From NCBI RefSeq assembly GCF_015645445.1, contig NZ_JADOGI010000025.1, positions 1 to 64,000 of the forward strand: a DNA stretch of 64,000 nucleotides, written 5' to 3'. Position numbers and translations under genes: made by a program. Position 1 is the first letter of the stretch. Every line of letters starts with the position of its first letter. Below, piece by piece: positions 7,786-15,336 of the stretch. Below the pieces are notes generated by a model. That model did no database searches, was not told where the DNA came from, and saw only the letters and a program-made list of their open reading frames with translations. The stretch comes from Nonomuraea cypriaca. Its GTDB lineage: Bacteria; Actinomycetota; Actinomycetes; Streptosporangiales; Streptosporangiaceae.

Positions 7786-9140
7786 CGGGGCATCACCGCC
7801 CGCCCTGGTAGACGGGTGCCGGTGAGCGCCGCCGCGAGGGCCTGTTCTCCGATGGAGAGGCCCTGTCCGGCGTACTGCCAGTGGGCGATGACGAGAACGG
7901 TGTCCTCGTCGAAGAGCGGGAGCCGTCCGGTGGTGATCTCCTCGGCGCGCATGTGTTCTTCGCGAGCGGCACGCAGAGCGCCGAGAGTGGTGGAGTAGCG
8001 GCGGCTCTTGGTGGAGAAGTGGCCGCGGAAGCCGAGCATGTGGGCCCAGTGGATGAGCCTCAGGTCGGCCAGGCCGGGATGGGCGCCAAGGCGCATGCAT
8101 GCCGCGATCAGGTGTCGGGCGTGGTCGCGGATCGGTAGGGCGTCGAGGTTGTCGAGAGGCTGGATGCGCCGGTCCAGGGTGCCGACGCATTCGGCGGCCT
8201 TGGTGGCGTACTTGGCGATGTAGGCAGCGACGGCTTGTTCGGTGAGGTCGCCGTCCATGGTGATGCGACGGACGTCGAGCTGGGTGCCCCAGCGGAAGGT
8301 GCGGCTCAGCGGCTTGACCTCCGCGGTGACGACCGCCGCTGCATGCTGGACGGCCTCTGCCAGGGCATCAGCCGTCGCCCAGGCCGGCGGCGGTGAATCA
8401 GGCCCATCCGGTCCATCGAGACGGATGACGGCGTGGAAGTGGACGACGCCGCGGCGCTGGTATTCGGCGACCTTGGCGAAGGCGATGCTGACGTGCTGGC
8501 GCAGGGCCTTGACGGTCAGGCCGTTGAGCCTGGCGAAGCGGCGGCGCAAGGCCAGGGTGAAGCGTCGCCACAGCTCGGGGCTGATGGCATTGAACAGGAC
8601 CGAGCCCTCGTAGTCGTAGCAGTCCGGGCACAGCGGCTCACCGAGGCGCGGATCGTCGGTGCTGTGCCGGTCGGTGCAGGACATGACCCGCCCATGTGGG
8701 CAGGTCTGGGCGTTGCGGCGGGCGTGGCAGGGCAGGACCTTGCCGTTCTTCTCCCGCCGCACGTGCACGGCCCCGAAGGAAGGCGCGGTGAGGGTGACAA
8801 ACAGGCACGGATGGGAGCTGACGGTCTTGGGCACGCCTTTGCCACCGACCAGCCCGGCCCGGACGAGTTGGTAGGTGTCGGAGCGGTAGACCTCGGCGCA
8901 CGCCGGGCAACGGGAAGCGCGACGGGTCTTGCACGCCACCCGCAGGACGCCGTTCGGCTCCCGGTTGGTGCAGTAGCGGTGCAGGAGCTGTCCGGTCGCC
9001 TGGTCGTAGTGGTCGACCTTGCCGCGCAGGTGGATGGGCTGGCGGCAGCCGCCGGTGCGCTTGATCTGGGCGGCCCAGCGGTCGTAGTTCGGGTCGTGGA
9101 GTCGGGAGATCATCCCGGCTATGGCGTGTGGTTGGGGCAA
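7782..9140 (-). CDS. repSA: RepSA-type replication initiator
   Basis: The protein has 452 residues, normal for the actinomycete RepSA family, which starts rolling-circle replication of AICEs and related plasmids. Visible marks include an N-terminal Cys-rich zinc-like part (CKTRRASRCPACAEVY), the LFVTLTAPSFGAVH segment, CPHGR and LCPDCYDYEG, the metal-binding RRGVVHFHAVIRLDG (the HFH of motif 2), and the late AAYIAKYATKAAE segment with the candidate nicking Tyr. It is the first gene of the rep-xis-int operon. Upstream are small plasmid-type genes on the same strand. Confidence 0.9.
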   Translation of the reverse strand: MPQPHAIAGMISRLHDPNYDRWAAQIKRTGGCRQPIHLRGKVDHYDQATGQLLHRYCTNREPNGVLRVACKTRRASRCPACAEVYRSDTYQLVRAGLVGGKGVPKTVSSHPCLFVTLTAPSFGAVHVRREKNGKVLPCHARRNAQTCPHGRVMSCTDRHSTDDPRLGEPLCPDCYDYEGSVLFNAISPELWRRFTLALRRRFARLNGLTVKALRQHVSIAFAKVAEYQRRGVVHFHAVIRLDGPDGPDSPPPAWATADALAEAVQHAAAVVTAEVKPLSRTFRWGTQLDVRRITMDGDLTEQAVAAYIAKYATKAAECVGTLDRRIQPLDNLDALPIRDHARHLIAACMRLGAHPGLADLRLIHWAHMLGFRGHFSTKSRRYSTTLGALRAAREEHMRAEEITTGRLPLFDEDTVLVIAHWQYAGQGLSIGEQALAAALTGTRLPGRAVMPR

Positions 9141-9236
9141 GATGGGATCCGTCCTATCCGGATGCGATCTGTGATGGGATGGCCCCTCACCTGGCGCGGA
9201 ACTTGGCGGTTGTGCGGCCAGGTGAGGGGATCTCGG

Positions 9237-9389
9237 CTATGCGCCGTGGTTGTCGATGCCGGTGCCGTCGCAGTCGCGGCAGGTGTCGCGGTCCTCGTCG
9301 AGTCCGGAGCCGTTGCAGGTGCAGCAGGCGCCGGGCGCGAGTGAGACGGCGGCGAGGATGTCGGGCCGGTCGGCCTCTTCGGGCTCCAT
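9237..9389 (-). CDS. 50-residue DnaJ-type zinc-knuckle protein
   Basis: The tiny protein starts at ATG 9389. Its last half contains two CxxCxGxG-type knuckles, CTCNGSG and CRDCDGTG, about 14 residues apart. These are as in the DnaJ zinc-finger domain but reduced to one zinc site. The N-terminus (EPEEADRPDILAAVSL) is acidic. It follows the 9392-9553 gene by two bases, so both are in the transfer/replication transcript. A small zinc protein that contacts DNA or another element protein is plausible. The function is unknown. Confidence 0.62.
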   Translation of the reverse strand: MEPEEADRPDILAAVSLAPGACCTCNGSGLDEDRDTCRDCDGTGIDNHGA

Positions 9390-9391
9390 GG

Positions 9392-9553
9392 TCAGTGGCC
9401 CTTGCGCGGGGTGATCGTGACGTAGAGGCGGTAGTTGCGCGCCCGGTTCCGGTCGGGGAAGGCTCGCGACATGGATGTGACGGTGAAGATCTGACGAAGG
9501 TGGATCATGCTGAGCGTGAGTTCGGCGCGGTTGCCTTCGAGTCGGATTCGCAT
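9392..9553 (-). CDS. 53-residue basic protein of the AICE core
   Basis: The small basic protein starts at ATG 9553 behind a perfect AGGAGG site. Its sequence (MRIRLEGNRAELTLSMIHL, then YRLYVTITPRKGH at the end) suggests a short beta-rich fold. Similar small ORFs sit between spd and rep genes in other AICEs. No function is known. It is part of a run of closely spaced minus-strand genes from 12,305 to 6,233. Confidence 0.6.
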   Translation of the reverse strand: MRIRLEGNRAELTLSMIHLRQIFTVTSMSRAFPDRNRARNYRLYVTITPRKGH

Positions 9554-9564
9554 GGTGGAACCTC

Positions 9565-9897
9565 CTAGGTGTTGTCGGGCGTGATGCAGTCGCGGTAGCT
9601 GTCCTGGGCGGCGTGGAGGGCGCGGGCGGCGGCGAGGATGGCGATGAACTCGTAATGGACCGGTCCAAAGTCGATGCCGGTCATGTAGTGGCCGTGCGGC
9701 ACGTGGGCAGGGTCGATCTCGGTGCCGAGCAGGGCGGCGACCTTTTCGACCTCGGCGCGCATCTGGTCGTCGGGGCCCTTGGCCGGGAAGGCGCGGATGG
9801 CGACGGGGGAAATCGAGATCGGTACGTCGGGGTGGGTTTCCAGGAAGATGGCCAGGTTGAGCAGCCCGTTGATGAGGGCTCTGCGGTGGTCGTGCAT
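9565..9897 (-). CDS. AICE hypothetical protein (110 aa)
   Basis: The protein has 110 residues from ATG 9897. The helical beginning (RRALINGLLNLAIFLETHPDVPI) and a HYMTGIDFGPVHYEFIAI segment give it a well-composed soluble sequence. The family is often seen between spd and rep in streptomycete elements, but without a name I can assign. It lies 12 bases after the SpdA-like gene and 11 bases before the next small gene, so it is co-transcribed. Confidence 0.68.
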   Translation of the reverse strand: MHDHRRALINGLLNLAIFLETHPDVPISISPVAIRAFPAKGPDDQMRAEVEKVAALLGTEIDPAHVPHGHYMTGIDFGPVHYEFIAILAAARALHAAQDSYRDCITPDNT

Positions 9898-9909
9898 GGT
9901 GATGGCCTT

Positions 9910-10605
9910 TCAGGTGGTTTTCGAGGTGGTCCGCAGGGTGCGGAGCAGGTCGGAGGCGAGTTGGTTGGATACGCCCAGGCGGGCGCGGAGAACGTCGCGG
10001 GTGATGGGTGTGCCGTGTCTGGAGTGGTGTTCGTCGGCGACGCGGCGGGCGTAGTTGATGAGTGCCGGGGACGGTCCTGGGCGTTCGTCCTGGCCGTCCC
10101 GGACGGGGACGAGGGCGGGACGGTCGGCTGACGGGACGGCAGCGGATTCGTTGGGACGAGGACGGGACGGTGAGACGTCTGCCGGGGACGTCTCGGAGAC
10201 GTCCTGGGACGGGGCGGGACGCGGGCCGGACGTCCGGCGTTCGAGCATGGAGACGGCGAGGAGGAAGGCGGCCGCCGGGGTGGCGGCGGTGATCCAGCCC
10301 CAGATGGTCGGGTCGGCTTGTTGCAGGTTGGCGGCCAGGGACAGGACGATTCCTCCGGTCAGGACGAGGACGGGCCAGGAGATCAGGCCGTGCCGTACGC
10401 GGCCGGTCTTCCGGTCGCGTTGGCGTTCGCGGGCGGCCATGACGCACGTGAGGTCGATGCATACGGCCACGGCCCAGGCCATCCAGCCGGACTGTCCGTG
10501 TTCGCTGGCGGTCTCGCGGATGTGGGTGAACGATCCGGCTCCGGCGATGAGGGCCAGGACGAGGACGGGGCCGGTGTCGAGCAGCCAGCGGGCGAGACAG
10601 CGCAT
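9910..10605 (-). CDS. spdA: SpdA-like DUF2637 membrane protein (plasmid spread)
   Basis: The protein has 231 residues from ATG 10,605, four bases after the TraB-like stop; the frame extends to 10,662 but the upstream part overlaps traB. Four hydrophobic helices (WLLDTGPVLVLALIAGAGSF, MAWAVAVCIDLTCVMA, ISWPVLVLTGGIVLSLAA, WGWITAATPAAAFLLAVS) form the DUF2637 module. A Pro/Ser-rich linker and a C-terminal winged-helix-like part (ITRDVLRARLGVSNQLASDLL) follow. Spd proteins help spread the element within the recipient mycelium after TraB-mediated transfer. The linker DNA has a striking GGGACG repeat. Confidence 0.82.
   Translation of the reverse strand: MRCLARWLLDTGPVLVLALIAGAGSFTHIRETASEHGQSGWMAWAVAVCIDLTCVMAARERQRDRKTGRVRHGLISWPVLVLTGGIVLSLAANLQQADPTIWGWITAATPAAAFLLAVSMLERRTSGPRPAPSQDVSETSPADVSPSRPRPNESAAVPSADRPALVPVRDGQDERPGPSPALINYARRVADEHHSRHGTPITRDVLRARLGVSNQLASDLLRTLRTTSKTT
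10067..10221 (+). repeat. Nine GGGACG repeats inside spdA
   Basis: GGGACG (CGTCCC on the coding strand) occurs nine times in about 155 bp, many as CGGGACGG. The bases encode the low-complexity Pro/Ser/Asp linker of the SpdA-like protein, so the repeat may simply reflect that composition. It could also be a recognition array for the translocase. It differs from the GACCCGGA octamer known for the pSVH1 TraB. Confidence 0.55.
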
Positions 10606-10609
10606 CGGT

Positions 10610-11980
10610 TCAGGCCTTTCGCGGGTCCGGGATGGAGTCGAGGAGTTCGGCGAGGTCGGCATCGCTCATCTGCGGGACGTGGCCGGCGACGACGTCCGTC
10701 CAGGCCGGAGCGAGGTGCGCCCAGGTGTTGGCGGCGTGTTCAGCGACTTGTTCGCTGACGTAGAAGGAGCGGGCGCGGTACCACTGGCCGTCCTGGGAGG
10801 CGACGATCGCGACGCCTGGTGTCTCGGCGGGGATGGCGCGTGCCGAGGCGAGGGCGGCGGGATCGAGGTCGCCGAGGGTCATGGTGGCGGTCTCGGGGTC
10901 GTTGACCCGGTGGCAGATGCGTCCGGAGCACTGGGCACGTAGGGCGGTGACGCCGGGGCCGAGGTCGGAGCCGATGCGCTGGCCGCAGCAGAACAGGTAG
11001 ATGCCGAATGCCCGCCCGAGCTGGGCAACCCGTAGGAGCGCGGTCGAGGTCTTGGCGATCTCGTCTTTCTCGCTCTTGTCGGCCATCAGGTACAGCTCGG
11101 CCAGCTCGTCGACCAGGACGACGACGGGCATGGGGCGCTCGTTATCCGGCAGTTGCCAGATGTTGCGGGCACCGGCGTCACGGCACAGGGCCATGCGGCT
11201 GGTCATCAGGGCGACGAGGTCATCCAGTAGGCCGACGCATTCGTCCCGCGTGGTGCTCAGCGCTGACAGGCGAGGGCTGTACGGGGTGAACTCCACGCCG
11301 CCCTTGAGGTCGAAGCCGACCAGGGCGACCGGTTGTGGAGCCAGGCCCTGGACCAGGGCGTTGGCGAGATTGGACTTGCCAGACTGTGTTGCTCCGGCGT
11401 TGAGCCAGTGCGGGATGGTCTTGAAGTCGATGATCCACGGGCCGCCGGTCTCCAGGCGGCCCACGATGACCTTGAGCAGGTCGGGTGAGGTCGGGAGAGG
11501 CTCGACCCGGATGAGTGGATCGCGCACGGTGGCGGACAGGACGACCCGTCCGGGCCGAGGCGACGATACGCGGATCGCGTGGACGCCCCAGGAGTGGGCG
11601 AGCCGTTCGGCGGCGTCGGCGTAGTCGGCGGGGATCTGCCCCTCAAGGGTGTGCAGGGTGACCCGCCAGCCGTACCGGGTGGGCTTGGGCAGCCACATGA
11701 ACGGCTTGGTGTCCACGGCGATGCGCTGCCACTTGCGCCGGACGCGGACGACGCCGGTGGAGGCGACCAGGCCGGGAACGGTGGTGAACCAGAAGCGCTG
11801 CCGCTTCTTGGTGAGGTGGCAGCCAAGGGCGATCTTGCGCCAGGTGGCCCGTACGCTGATCGCTGTCAGCGGGAAGGCGACCACGAGCCAGAACGACGGG
11901 TAGTGCCAGCGGCGCCAGGCCCAGAGCCCGGCCGCCGCAGCGGCCAGGACTCCGAGCAGTAGGAGTTGGGTGTCAGACAC
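10610..11980 (-). CDS. traB: TraB/TraSA-type FtsK-like conjugal DNA translocase
   Basis: The protein has 456 residues from ATG 11,980, which overlaps the end of the upstream gene. One or two N-terminal membrane helices (LLLLGVLAAAAAGLWAW, FWLVVAFPLTAISV) are followed by the motor domain. It has Walker A NAGATQSGKSN (about residues 216-226), Walker B PVVVLVDELAELY (about 287-299) and the sensor region CCGQRIGSDLGPG. A winged C-terminus (MSDADLAELLDSIPD) may read clt DNA. Proteins of this family move double-stranded plasmid DNA between hyphae. It is the hallmark transfer gene of AICEs and has normal length. Confidence 0.92.
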   Translation of the reverse strand: MSDTQLLLLGVLAAAAAGLWAWRRWHYPSFWLVVAFPLTAISVRATWRKIALGCHLTKKRQRFWFTTVPGLVASTGVVRVRRKWQRIAVDTKPFMWLPKPTRYGWRVTLHTLEGQIPADYADAAERLAHSWGVHAIRVSSPRPGRVVLSATVRDPLIRVEPLPTSPDLLKVIVGRLETGGPWIIDFKTIPHWLNAGATQSGKSNLANALVQGLAPQPVALVGFDLKGGVEFTPYSPRLSALSTTRDECVGLLDDLVALMTSRMALCRDAGARNIWQLPDNERPMPVVVLVDELAELYLMADKSEKDEIAKTSTALLRVAQLGRAFGIYLFCCGQRIGSDLGPGVTALRAQCSGRICHRVNDPETATMTLGDLDPAALASARAIPAETPGVAIVASQDGQWYRARSFYVSEQVAEHAANTWAHLAPAWTDVVAGHVPQMSDADLAELLDSIPDPRKA

Positions 11981-12305
11981 GGGGCGGCTCCCCGCCAGCC
12001 GGTAGGAGCGCGGCGGCGCGGTACGAGATGCCCCACCGGCCGGAGATCTCCCACACGTAGCCGACCATGCCGGTGGCGTTGATCTGCTGACCGGCGCTGA
12101 TCGGGGGCTCCCCCGAAGTGCCGATCTTGACGAGTTCGATCCGGCCGAACTCGTCTTCGACCGAGACGGTGACCTCGTAGACGGTGTTGCCGTTCTTGTC
12201 GGTCTTGATCTCGCCGGTGTCCTTGTTGACCAGGCGCGGCTTGGGCGCCTTCACGCAGGTGATCACGAGCTTGGTGGTGTCGACAGGGATGGGGATGGTG
12301 CGCAT
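11973..12305 (-). CDS. SCO3933-type plasmid regulatory/hypothetical protein
   Basis: The protein has 110 residues from ATG 12,305. It is a beta-rich protein beginning MRTIPIPVDTTKLVITCVKAP, with a charged hairpin (NKDTGEIKTDKNGNTVYEV), found at the head of many AICE transfer operons. It overlaps traB by eight bases and is the first gene after the operator region 12,306-12,450. Expression is thus probably controlled by the divergent GntR protein. The molecular role is not known to me; the SCO3933 label is from memory of that family. Confidence 0.7.
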   Translation of the reverse strand: MRTIPIPVDTTKLVITCVKAPKPRLVNKDTGEIKTDKNGNTVYEVTVSVEDEFGRIELVKIGTSGEPPISAGQQINATGMVGYVWEISGRWGISYRAAALLPAGGEPPRV

Positions 12306-12344
12306 GAGAGCTGGTCTCCTTCGAGGTGGTTGTACTAGCTACAA

Positions 12345-12360
12345 AGATACCTAGGTATCT
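12345..12360. promoter_or_regulatory. 16-bp perfect palindrome, operator O1
   Basis: AGATACCTAGGTATCT is a perfect palindrome 39 bp upstream of the first transfer gene (start 12,305). A near copy, AGAGACCTAGGCATCT, lies at 12,415-12,430. Both carry the core ACCTAGG. Their position between the transfer operon and the divergent GntR gene marks them as the repressor's operators. Confidence 0.72.
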
Positions 12361-12414
12361 AGCTCTGTAAACCGAGATAGCGAAGTTGGCTTGAGATTTA
12401 CTTACAGGTTGCCC

Positions 12415-12430
12415 AGAGACCTAGGCATCT
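12415..12430. promoter_or_regulatory. Imperfect palindrome, operator O2
   Basis: AGAGACCTAGGCATCT matches O1 at 14 of 16 positions. It lies 20 bp before the GntR start (12,451), where binding would block the regulator's own transcription. The centre-to-centre distance to O1 is 70 bp, close to seven helical turns, which would suit looping. Confidence 0.68.
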
Positions 12431-12450
12431 AGAACCGCTAATGTTGGGTT

Positions 12451-12834
12451 ATGGCAACCAGCGACCGGCGCCGGCCGTACCTGAGGATTGCCGAGGACAT
12501 CCGGCGCGACATCACATCGGGCCGGTACGCGGTGGGGGAACGCCTCCCCGTGGCCCGCGAACTGGCGGAACGGTACGGCGTTGCCATGATGACCATCGGC
12601 AACGCCCTGGCCGTCCTCCGCGACGAAGGACTCATCGAGACCCGCCAGGGGGCAGGCAGCTTCGTCAGTCGCACACCCGACGACGAGACTGCCGGCCCCA
12701 CACCTGGGGAGCACAGCGAAGAGTTCCGCATCATCTCCGAGCAGCTAGGCGAGATCCGCCAGCACATGCAGAAGCTGACGGTCAGGCTGGACGAGCTAGA
12801 CGCTCGGACTCGTCCTGGTCAAGCCGAGAAGTGA
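12451..12834 (+). CDS. GntR-family regulator of the transfer operon (KorSA-like)
   Basis: The protein has 127 residues. The N-terminal GntR winged helix is complete: PYLRIAEDIRRDITSGRYAVGERLPVARELAERYGVAMMTIGNALAVLRDEGLIETRQGAGSFV is the canonical pattern. Only a short charged coiled C-terminus (residues 75-127, heptad-like EEFRIISEQLGEIRQHMQKL) replaces an effector domain, as in plasmid KorSA/TraR regulators. It is divergent from the transfer operon with two operators between. The small spacing to the start suggests a short or absent leader. It probably keeps transfer, and with it replication and excision, repressed. Confidence 0.85.
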   Translation: MATSDRRRPYLRIAEDIRRDITSGRYAVGERLPVARELAERYGVAMMTIGNALAVLRDEGLIETRQGAGSFVSRTPDDETAGPTPGEHSEEFRIISEQLGEIRQHMQKLTVRLDELDARTRPGQAEK

Positions 12835-12928
12835 TCCTGACGGCGCGCTGCTGGAGTTCGGCCAGGTCGACCGCGATCTCCGCCAGCTCGCGTAGCAAGA
12901 TCTGTCGTTCGATCTCACTGAAACCCAC
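12782..12928 (-). CDS. Small coiled-coil protein (48 aa)
   Basis: From GTG 12,928, with GGGGTAGT upstream, the frame encodes GFSEIERQILLRELAEIAVDLAEL and a basic tail, a single amphipathic helix. It overlaps the 3' end of the GntR gene by 53 bases on the opposite strand. Similar short helical ORFs recur in AICEs. It could be real or a chance antisense frame; composition favours real. Confidence 0.42.
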   Translation of the reverse strand: MGFSEIERQILLRELAEIAVDLAELQQRAVRITSRLDQDESERLARPA

Positions 12929-13026
12929 GAGTACTACCCCGTTCGTATAGGCAGGGCGCCGGAACGCCCCCGGGTTACCTGACGGGTGGGGAGCCAAATG
13001 CGCGGATGGGCTCACCGTTGTTGTGA

Positions 13027-14241
13027 TCAGAGCAGCCGCATCAATTTGGCGAGGTTGAGAATCTCGCGCTGCCGATGCAGCCGCCCACTGTCGCGAAGGT
13101 CACGCACGATGTTGCGGACCAACGGACGGTTGCGGACATGCTGAGGAGCGATCCGGTCGGCGCGTAGCAGGGCATCCGCCGCTTCGTTCTCCTTCCGGTT
13201 CATGTGATAGCCGGCCGCTGTGCAGGTCCAGTAGTGCGCCTGCCGCTCCGATGAAGCGATCTCGGCGACCTCTACGTGTTCCGCCCGTGTGATGACATCG
13301 CGCGGGCGGCCCAGCTCCATGCTGATCTCGACGGCGTGGATGGTGGTGTTCGTCCGGTTGAACTGCGTCTGGAACACGTTGCCAGCCCGCGGCAAAACCT
13401 CGGAGACGCGGCGAGCCTCCTCAAGGTGGCCTTCCGCCTCCCTCTGATCCCACAGCCGGGAGTACGCCACCGCGGCCCGCAGGTGCAGCGCACCCCACAT
13501 CGCCTTGATCGTGTCGTCAGCGCCCACATGCGGTTCGATCTGGTCGAGCGCCGACAAGGCCGCGTCCTTGGCCGGGTCGAGCTGCGCCTCGTGCAGCCAC
13601 ACACCGCACAGATCCCAGCTCGCTGCCGCGATCAGGTCGGGTGAGCCCACTCGTTGCGCGGCGACGAGTTCGCGCTGTACCGCGGTCCAGCCCAGGTCGT
13701 GGTGTCCCAGGAGATTGGAGGACACTCGCGCCATGTGGCAGGCCCGTAGCATCAGCGCCTCGGCTCGATCGCGATCGGCAGATGACTCGGTCGTGATCGC
13801 GATCAGTTCGGTCAGGATCCTGGGCAACACCTCTCCCAGAGCGGTGAACTTGGCGTCCTGGCGGAGCTGCTCGGCGAGCCGAACGTTCGCTTCAAGCTCC
13901 TGCAGCGTCCGGGGTTCCCCTCGCGCCGGCAGCGCCACGCCACTGGGTAGCGAGGCCTGTTGGAGTGCGAGGCGAAGCCCTGGCACAGCGGCGTGCCCGG
14001 AGTCGAGTTCCGTTATCTCGTGCCGGTACGGCTGGCCGGTCAGTTCGGCGACCTCCACCCCGAGGACCTCGGCGAGCTGCCCCACTACGCTCATCCGGTC
14101 CAGCGGCATCCGGCCGTTCTCGACCTTTGACAGCCAGGACACCGAACGGCCGATCTTTTCAGCGAGGGTTGCTTGATCCCAGCCCTTGCGGTGACGAGCC
14201 CGCGCGATTCGCTGGCCTTGCGTCACGTACTCTGTTGCCAC
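13027..14241 (-). CDS. XRE-family regulator with TPR-like C-terminus
   Basis: The protein has 404 residues from GTG 14,241, behind GGCGGGG; an ATG at 14,298 is possible but would overlap the operator-like repeat. Residues 5-65 are a helix-turn-helix (QGQRIARARHRKGWDQATLAEKIGRSVSWLSKVENGR). The remaining ~340 residues are tetratricopeptide-like helical repeats, the usual architecture of actinobacterial XRE-TPR sensors that bind a peptide or small ligand. It is upstream of, and on the same strand as, no other gene within reach. Autoregulation through the 14,297-14,317 repeat is likely. Confidence 0.82.
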   Translation of the reverse strand: MATEYVTQGQRIARARHRKGWDQATLAEKIGRSVSWLSKVENGRMPLDRMSVVGQLAEVLGVEVAELTGQPYRHEITELDSGHAAVPGLRLALQQASLPSGVALPARGEPRTLQELEANVRLAEQLRQDAKFTALGEVLPRILTELIAITTESSADRDRAEALMLRACHMARVSSNLLGHHDLGWTAVQRELVAAQRVGSPDLIAAASWDLCGVWLHEAQLDPAKDAALSALDQIEPHVGADDTIKAMWGALHLRAAVAYSRLWDQREAEGHLEEARRVSEVLPRAGNVFQTQFNRTNTTIHAVEISMELGRPRDVITRAEHVEVAEIASSERQAHYWTCTAAGYHMNRKENEAADALLRADRIAPQHVRNRPLVRNIVRDLRDSGRLHRQREILNLAKLMRLL

Positions 14242-14296
14242 GTCCCCGCCCCTCCTCTCGTCGGTTGCTTCGACGATAAGGCGGGTGACCTCGGTC

Positions 14297-14317
14297 ACTG
14301 GCAGAAAAACTGCCAGT
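14297..14317. promoter_or_regulatory. Inverted repeat upstream of XRE gene
   Basis: ACTGGCAG and CTGCCAGT form perfect 8-bp arms around AAAAA. The site lies about 55 bp upstream of the XRE start and is a candidate operator for it. Confidence 0.55.
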
Positions 14318-14333
14318 CGGCAGGCATGCGAAA

Positions 14334-14358
14334 CCGCAGGTCGGTCTTCGACCTGCGG
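14334..14358 (-). terminator. Hairpin between two minus-strand genes
   Basis: CCGCAGGTC (14,334-14,342) pairs with GACCTGCGG (14,350-14,358). On the minus strand it follows the gene ending at 14,426 and is succeeded by TTTCG. The arms are the same 9-mers as in the tRNA-Arg terminator at 421-446. Confidence 0.55.
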
Positions 14359-14425
14359 AAACGCGCCGTCACACGCAATCGCAAAAAGTGACGCTACGTG
14401 CGCGCATTGTTAGTTCGGCGTGTCC

Positions 14426-14713
14426 TCACCTTGCTTCGCCCCGCATGATTCGCGCCCAGAGCGTCTCGGCGTCGCGGACCTTCACCCACGGGCTGTCGAC
14501 CACGGCCACAGGCCAGACGGAGCGGTCATACCGGCGCACGAACCCCAGCCCGCCCGCCAGGCACTGCTCGAACACCAAAGCCAGGCACTCGCACGTGTAG
14601 GCCCGTACCCGGACACGATCCGGACGCCGCTGCGTCGTCGCCCACTGCACCACCGTCGCATCAGCGTGGGGTGACGCGGGGTGCATGCCGTGATATCCGT
14701 CGAACTCAGCCAC
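14426..14713 (-). CDS. AICE hypothetical protein (about 95 aa)
   Basis: From GTG 14,713, preceded by GGAGGA, the frame gives VAEFDGYHGMHPASPHADAT and continues to LWARIMRGEAR. The composition is good, with two adjacent Cys-Glu-Cys residues (YTCECLALVFEQCLAGG). The frame is open further up to 14,908, but the extra residues look like intergenic sequence; ATG 14,776 is an alternative start. No family was recognised. It ends before the hairpin at 14,334-14,358. Confidence 0.55.
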   Translation of the reverse strand: MAEFDGYHGMHPASPHADATVVQWATTQRRPDRVRVRAYTCECLALVFEQCLAGGLGFVRRYDRSVWPVAVVDSPWVKVRDAETLWARIMRGEAR

Positions 14714-14927
14714 AGACTCACCGTCCTCCAAGCCGCGCGAGTGCCCTTGCCTGGTCGGCGATGCCGGCCTAGACATCGGGTGTCGGACTGGCGTTGGCGA
14801 GCAAAGGACCACTCCGGCCATGTCCGCGCACTCTGTTGGGAGACAAGCCGGGGGCGCAACCGCAGACCCCACCCGGAGGGGCCCTGGACCGTCGCTCACC
14901 AACGCCATACCTCCAAGCTAGCAAGCC

Positions 14928-14994
14928 TGTAAGTGCCTGTCTACTCCATGTAAGTCCGTGAAACTGCGTGATCTGATGTGAAGGGCCGTGAAAC
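14928..14994. promoter_or_regulatory. Paired direct repeats upstream of second GntR gene
   Basis: TGTAAGT occurs at 14,928 and 14,949, and CCGTGAAAC at 14,956 and 14,986. The CCGTGAAAC copies are exactly 30 bp apart, about three helical turns. They lie just before the GntR-type start at 15,014 and are candidate binding sites for it. Confidence 0.45.
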
Positions 14995-15013
14995 GCCCTC
15001 CTAACCTCATACC

Positions 15014-15304
15014 GTGGCCAGATATGTCGAGCACACACGCACCTGGGAGTTCGAAGAGGACCGTTCCCGCTGGGAGCAGATCCTCGAAGTCCTCGTTGTG
15101 CGGATCGACTCAGGTGAGTGGGGACCCAAGTTCAAGATCTCCGAGGTCAAGCTCATGGAAGAGTTCGGAGTCTCCCGCCCCACCATCCGCAAGGCCATGC
15201 AGCGCCTCAGAGCCGCAGACAAGATCTACACCGTCCCCAACCTGGGCAGCTTCGTCAATTCTGACGGTAAGGCGCCAAGAAGCAGCGACGCCAACGAGCC
15301 TTAA
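15014..15304 (+). CDS. Short GntR-type DNA-binding protein
   Basis: The protein has 96 residues from GTG 15,014. It is almost entirely a GntR winged helix (RWEQILEVLVVRIDSGEWGPKFKISEVKLMEEFGVSRPTIRKAMQRLRAADKIYTVPNLGSFV) with a Trp-rich N-terminal extension and no effector domain. Such minimal GntR proteins accompany Nudix genes in AICEs. It is followed after 32 bases by the Nudix-kinase chimera and may control that gene and itself through the upstream repeats. Confidence 0.8.
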   Translation: MARYVEHTRTWEFEEDRSRWEQILEVLVVRIDSGEWGPKFKISEVKLMEEFGVSRPTIRKAMQRLRAADKIYTVPNLGSFVNSDGKAPRSSDANEP

Positions 15305-15336
15305 GACGAGCCCCTGGCAAAGTAGGCTTCTGGCAC

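Noticed and set aside
11505..11520. GACCCGGA octamer (TraB recognition sequence in pSVH1) inside traB
   Set aside because: A single copy inside a coding region; recognition loci need several copies.
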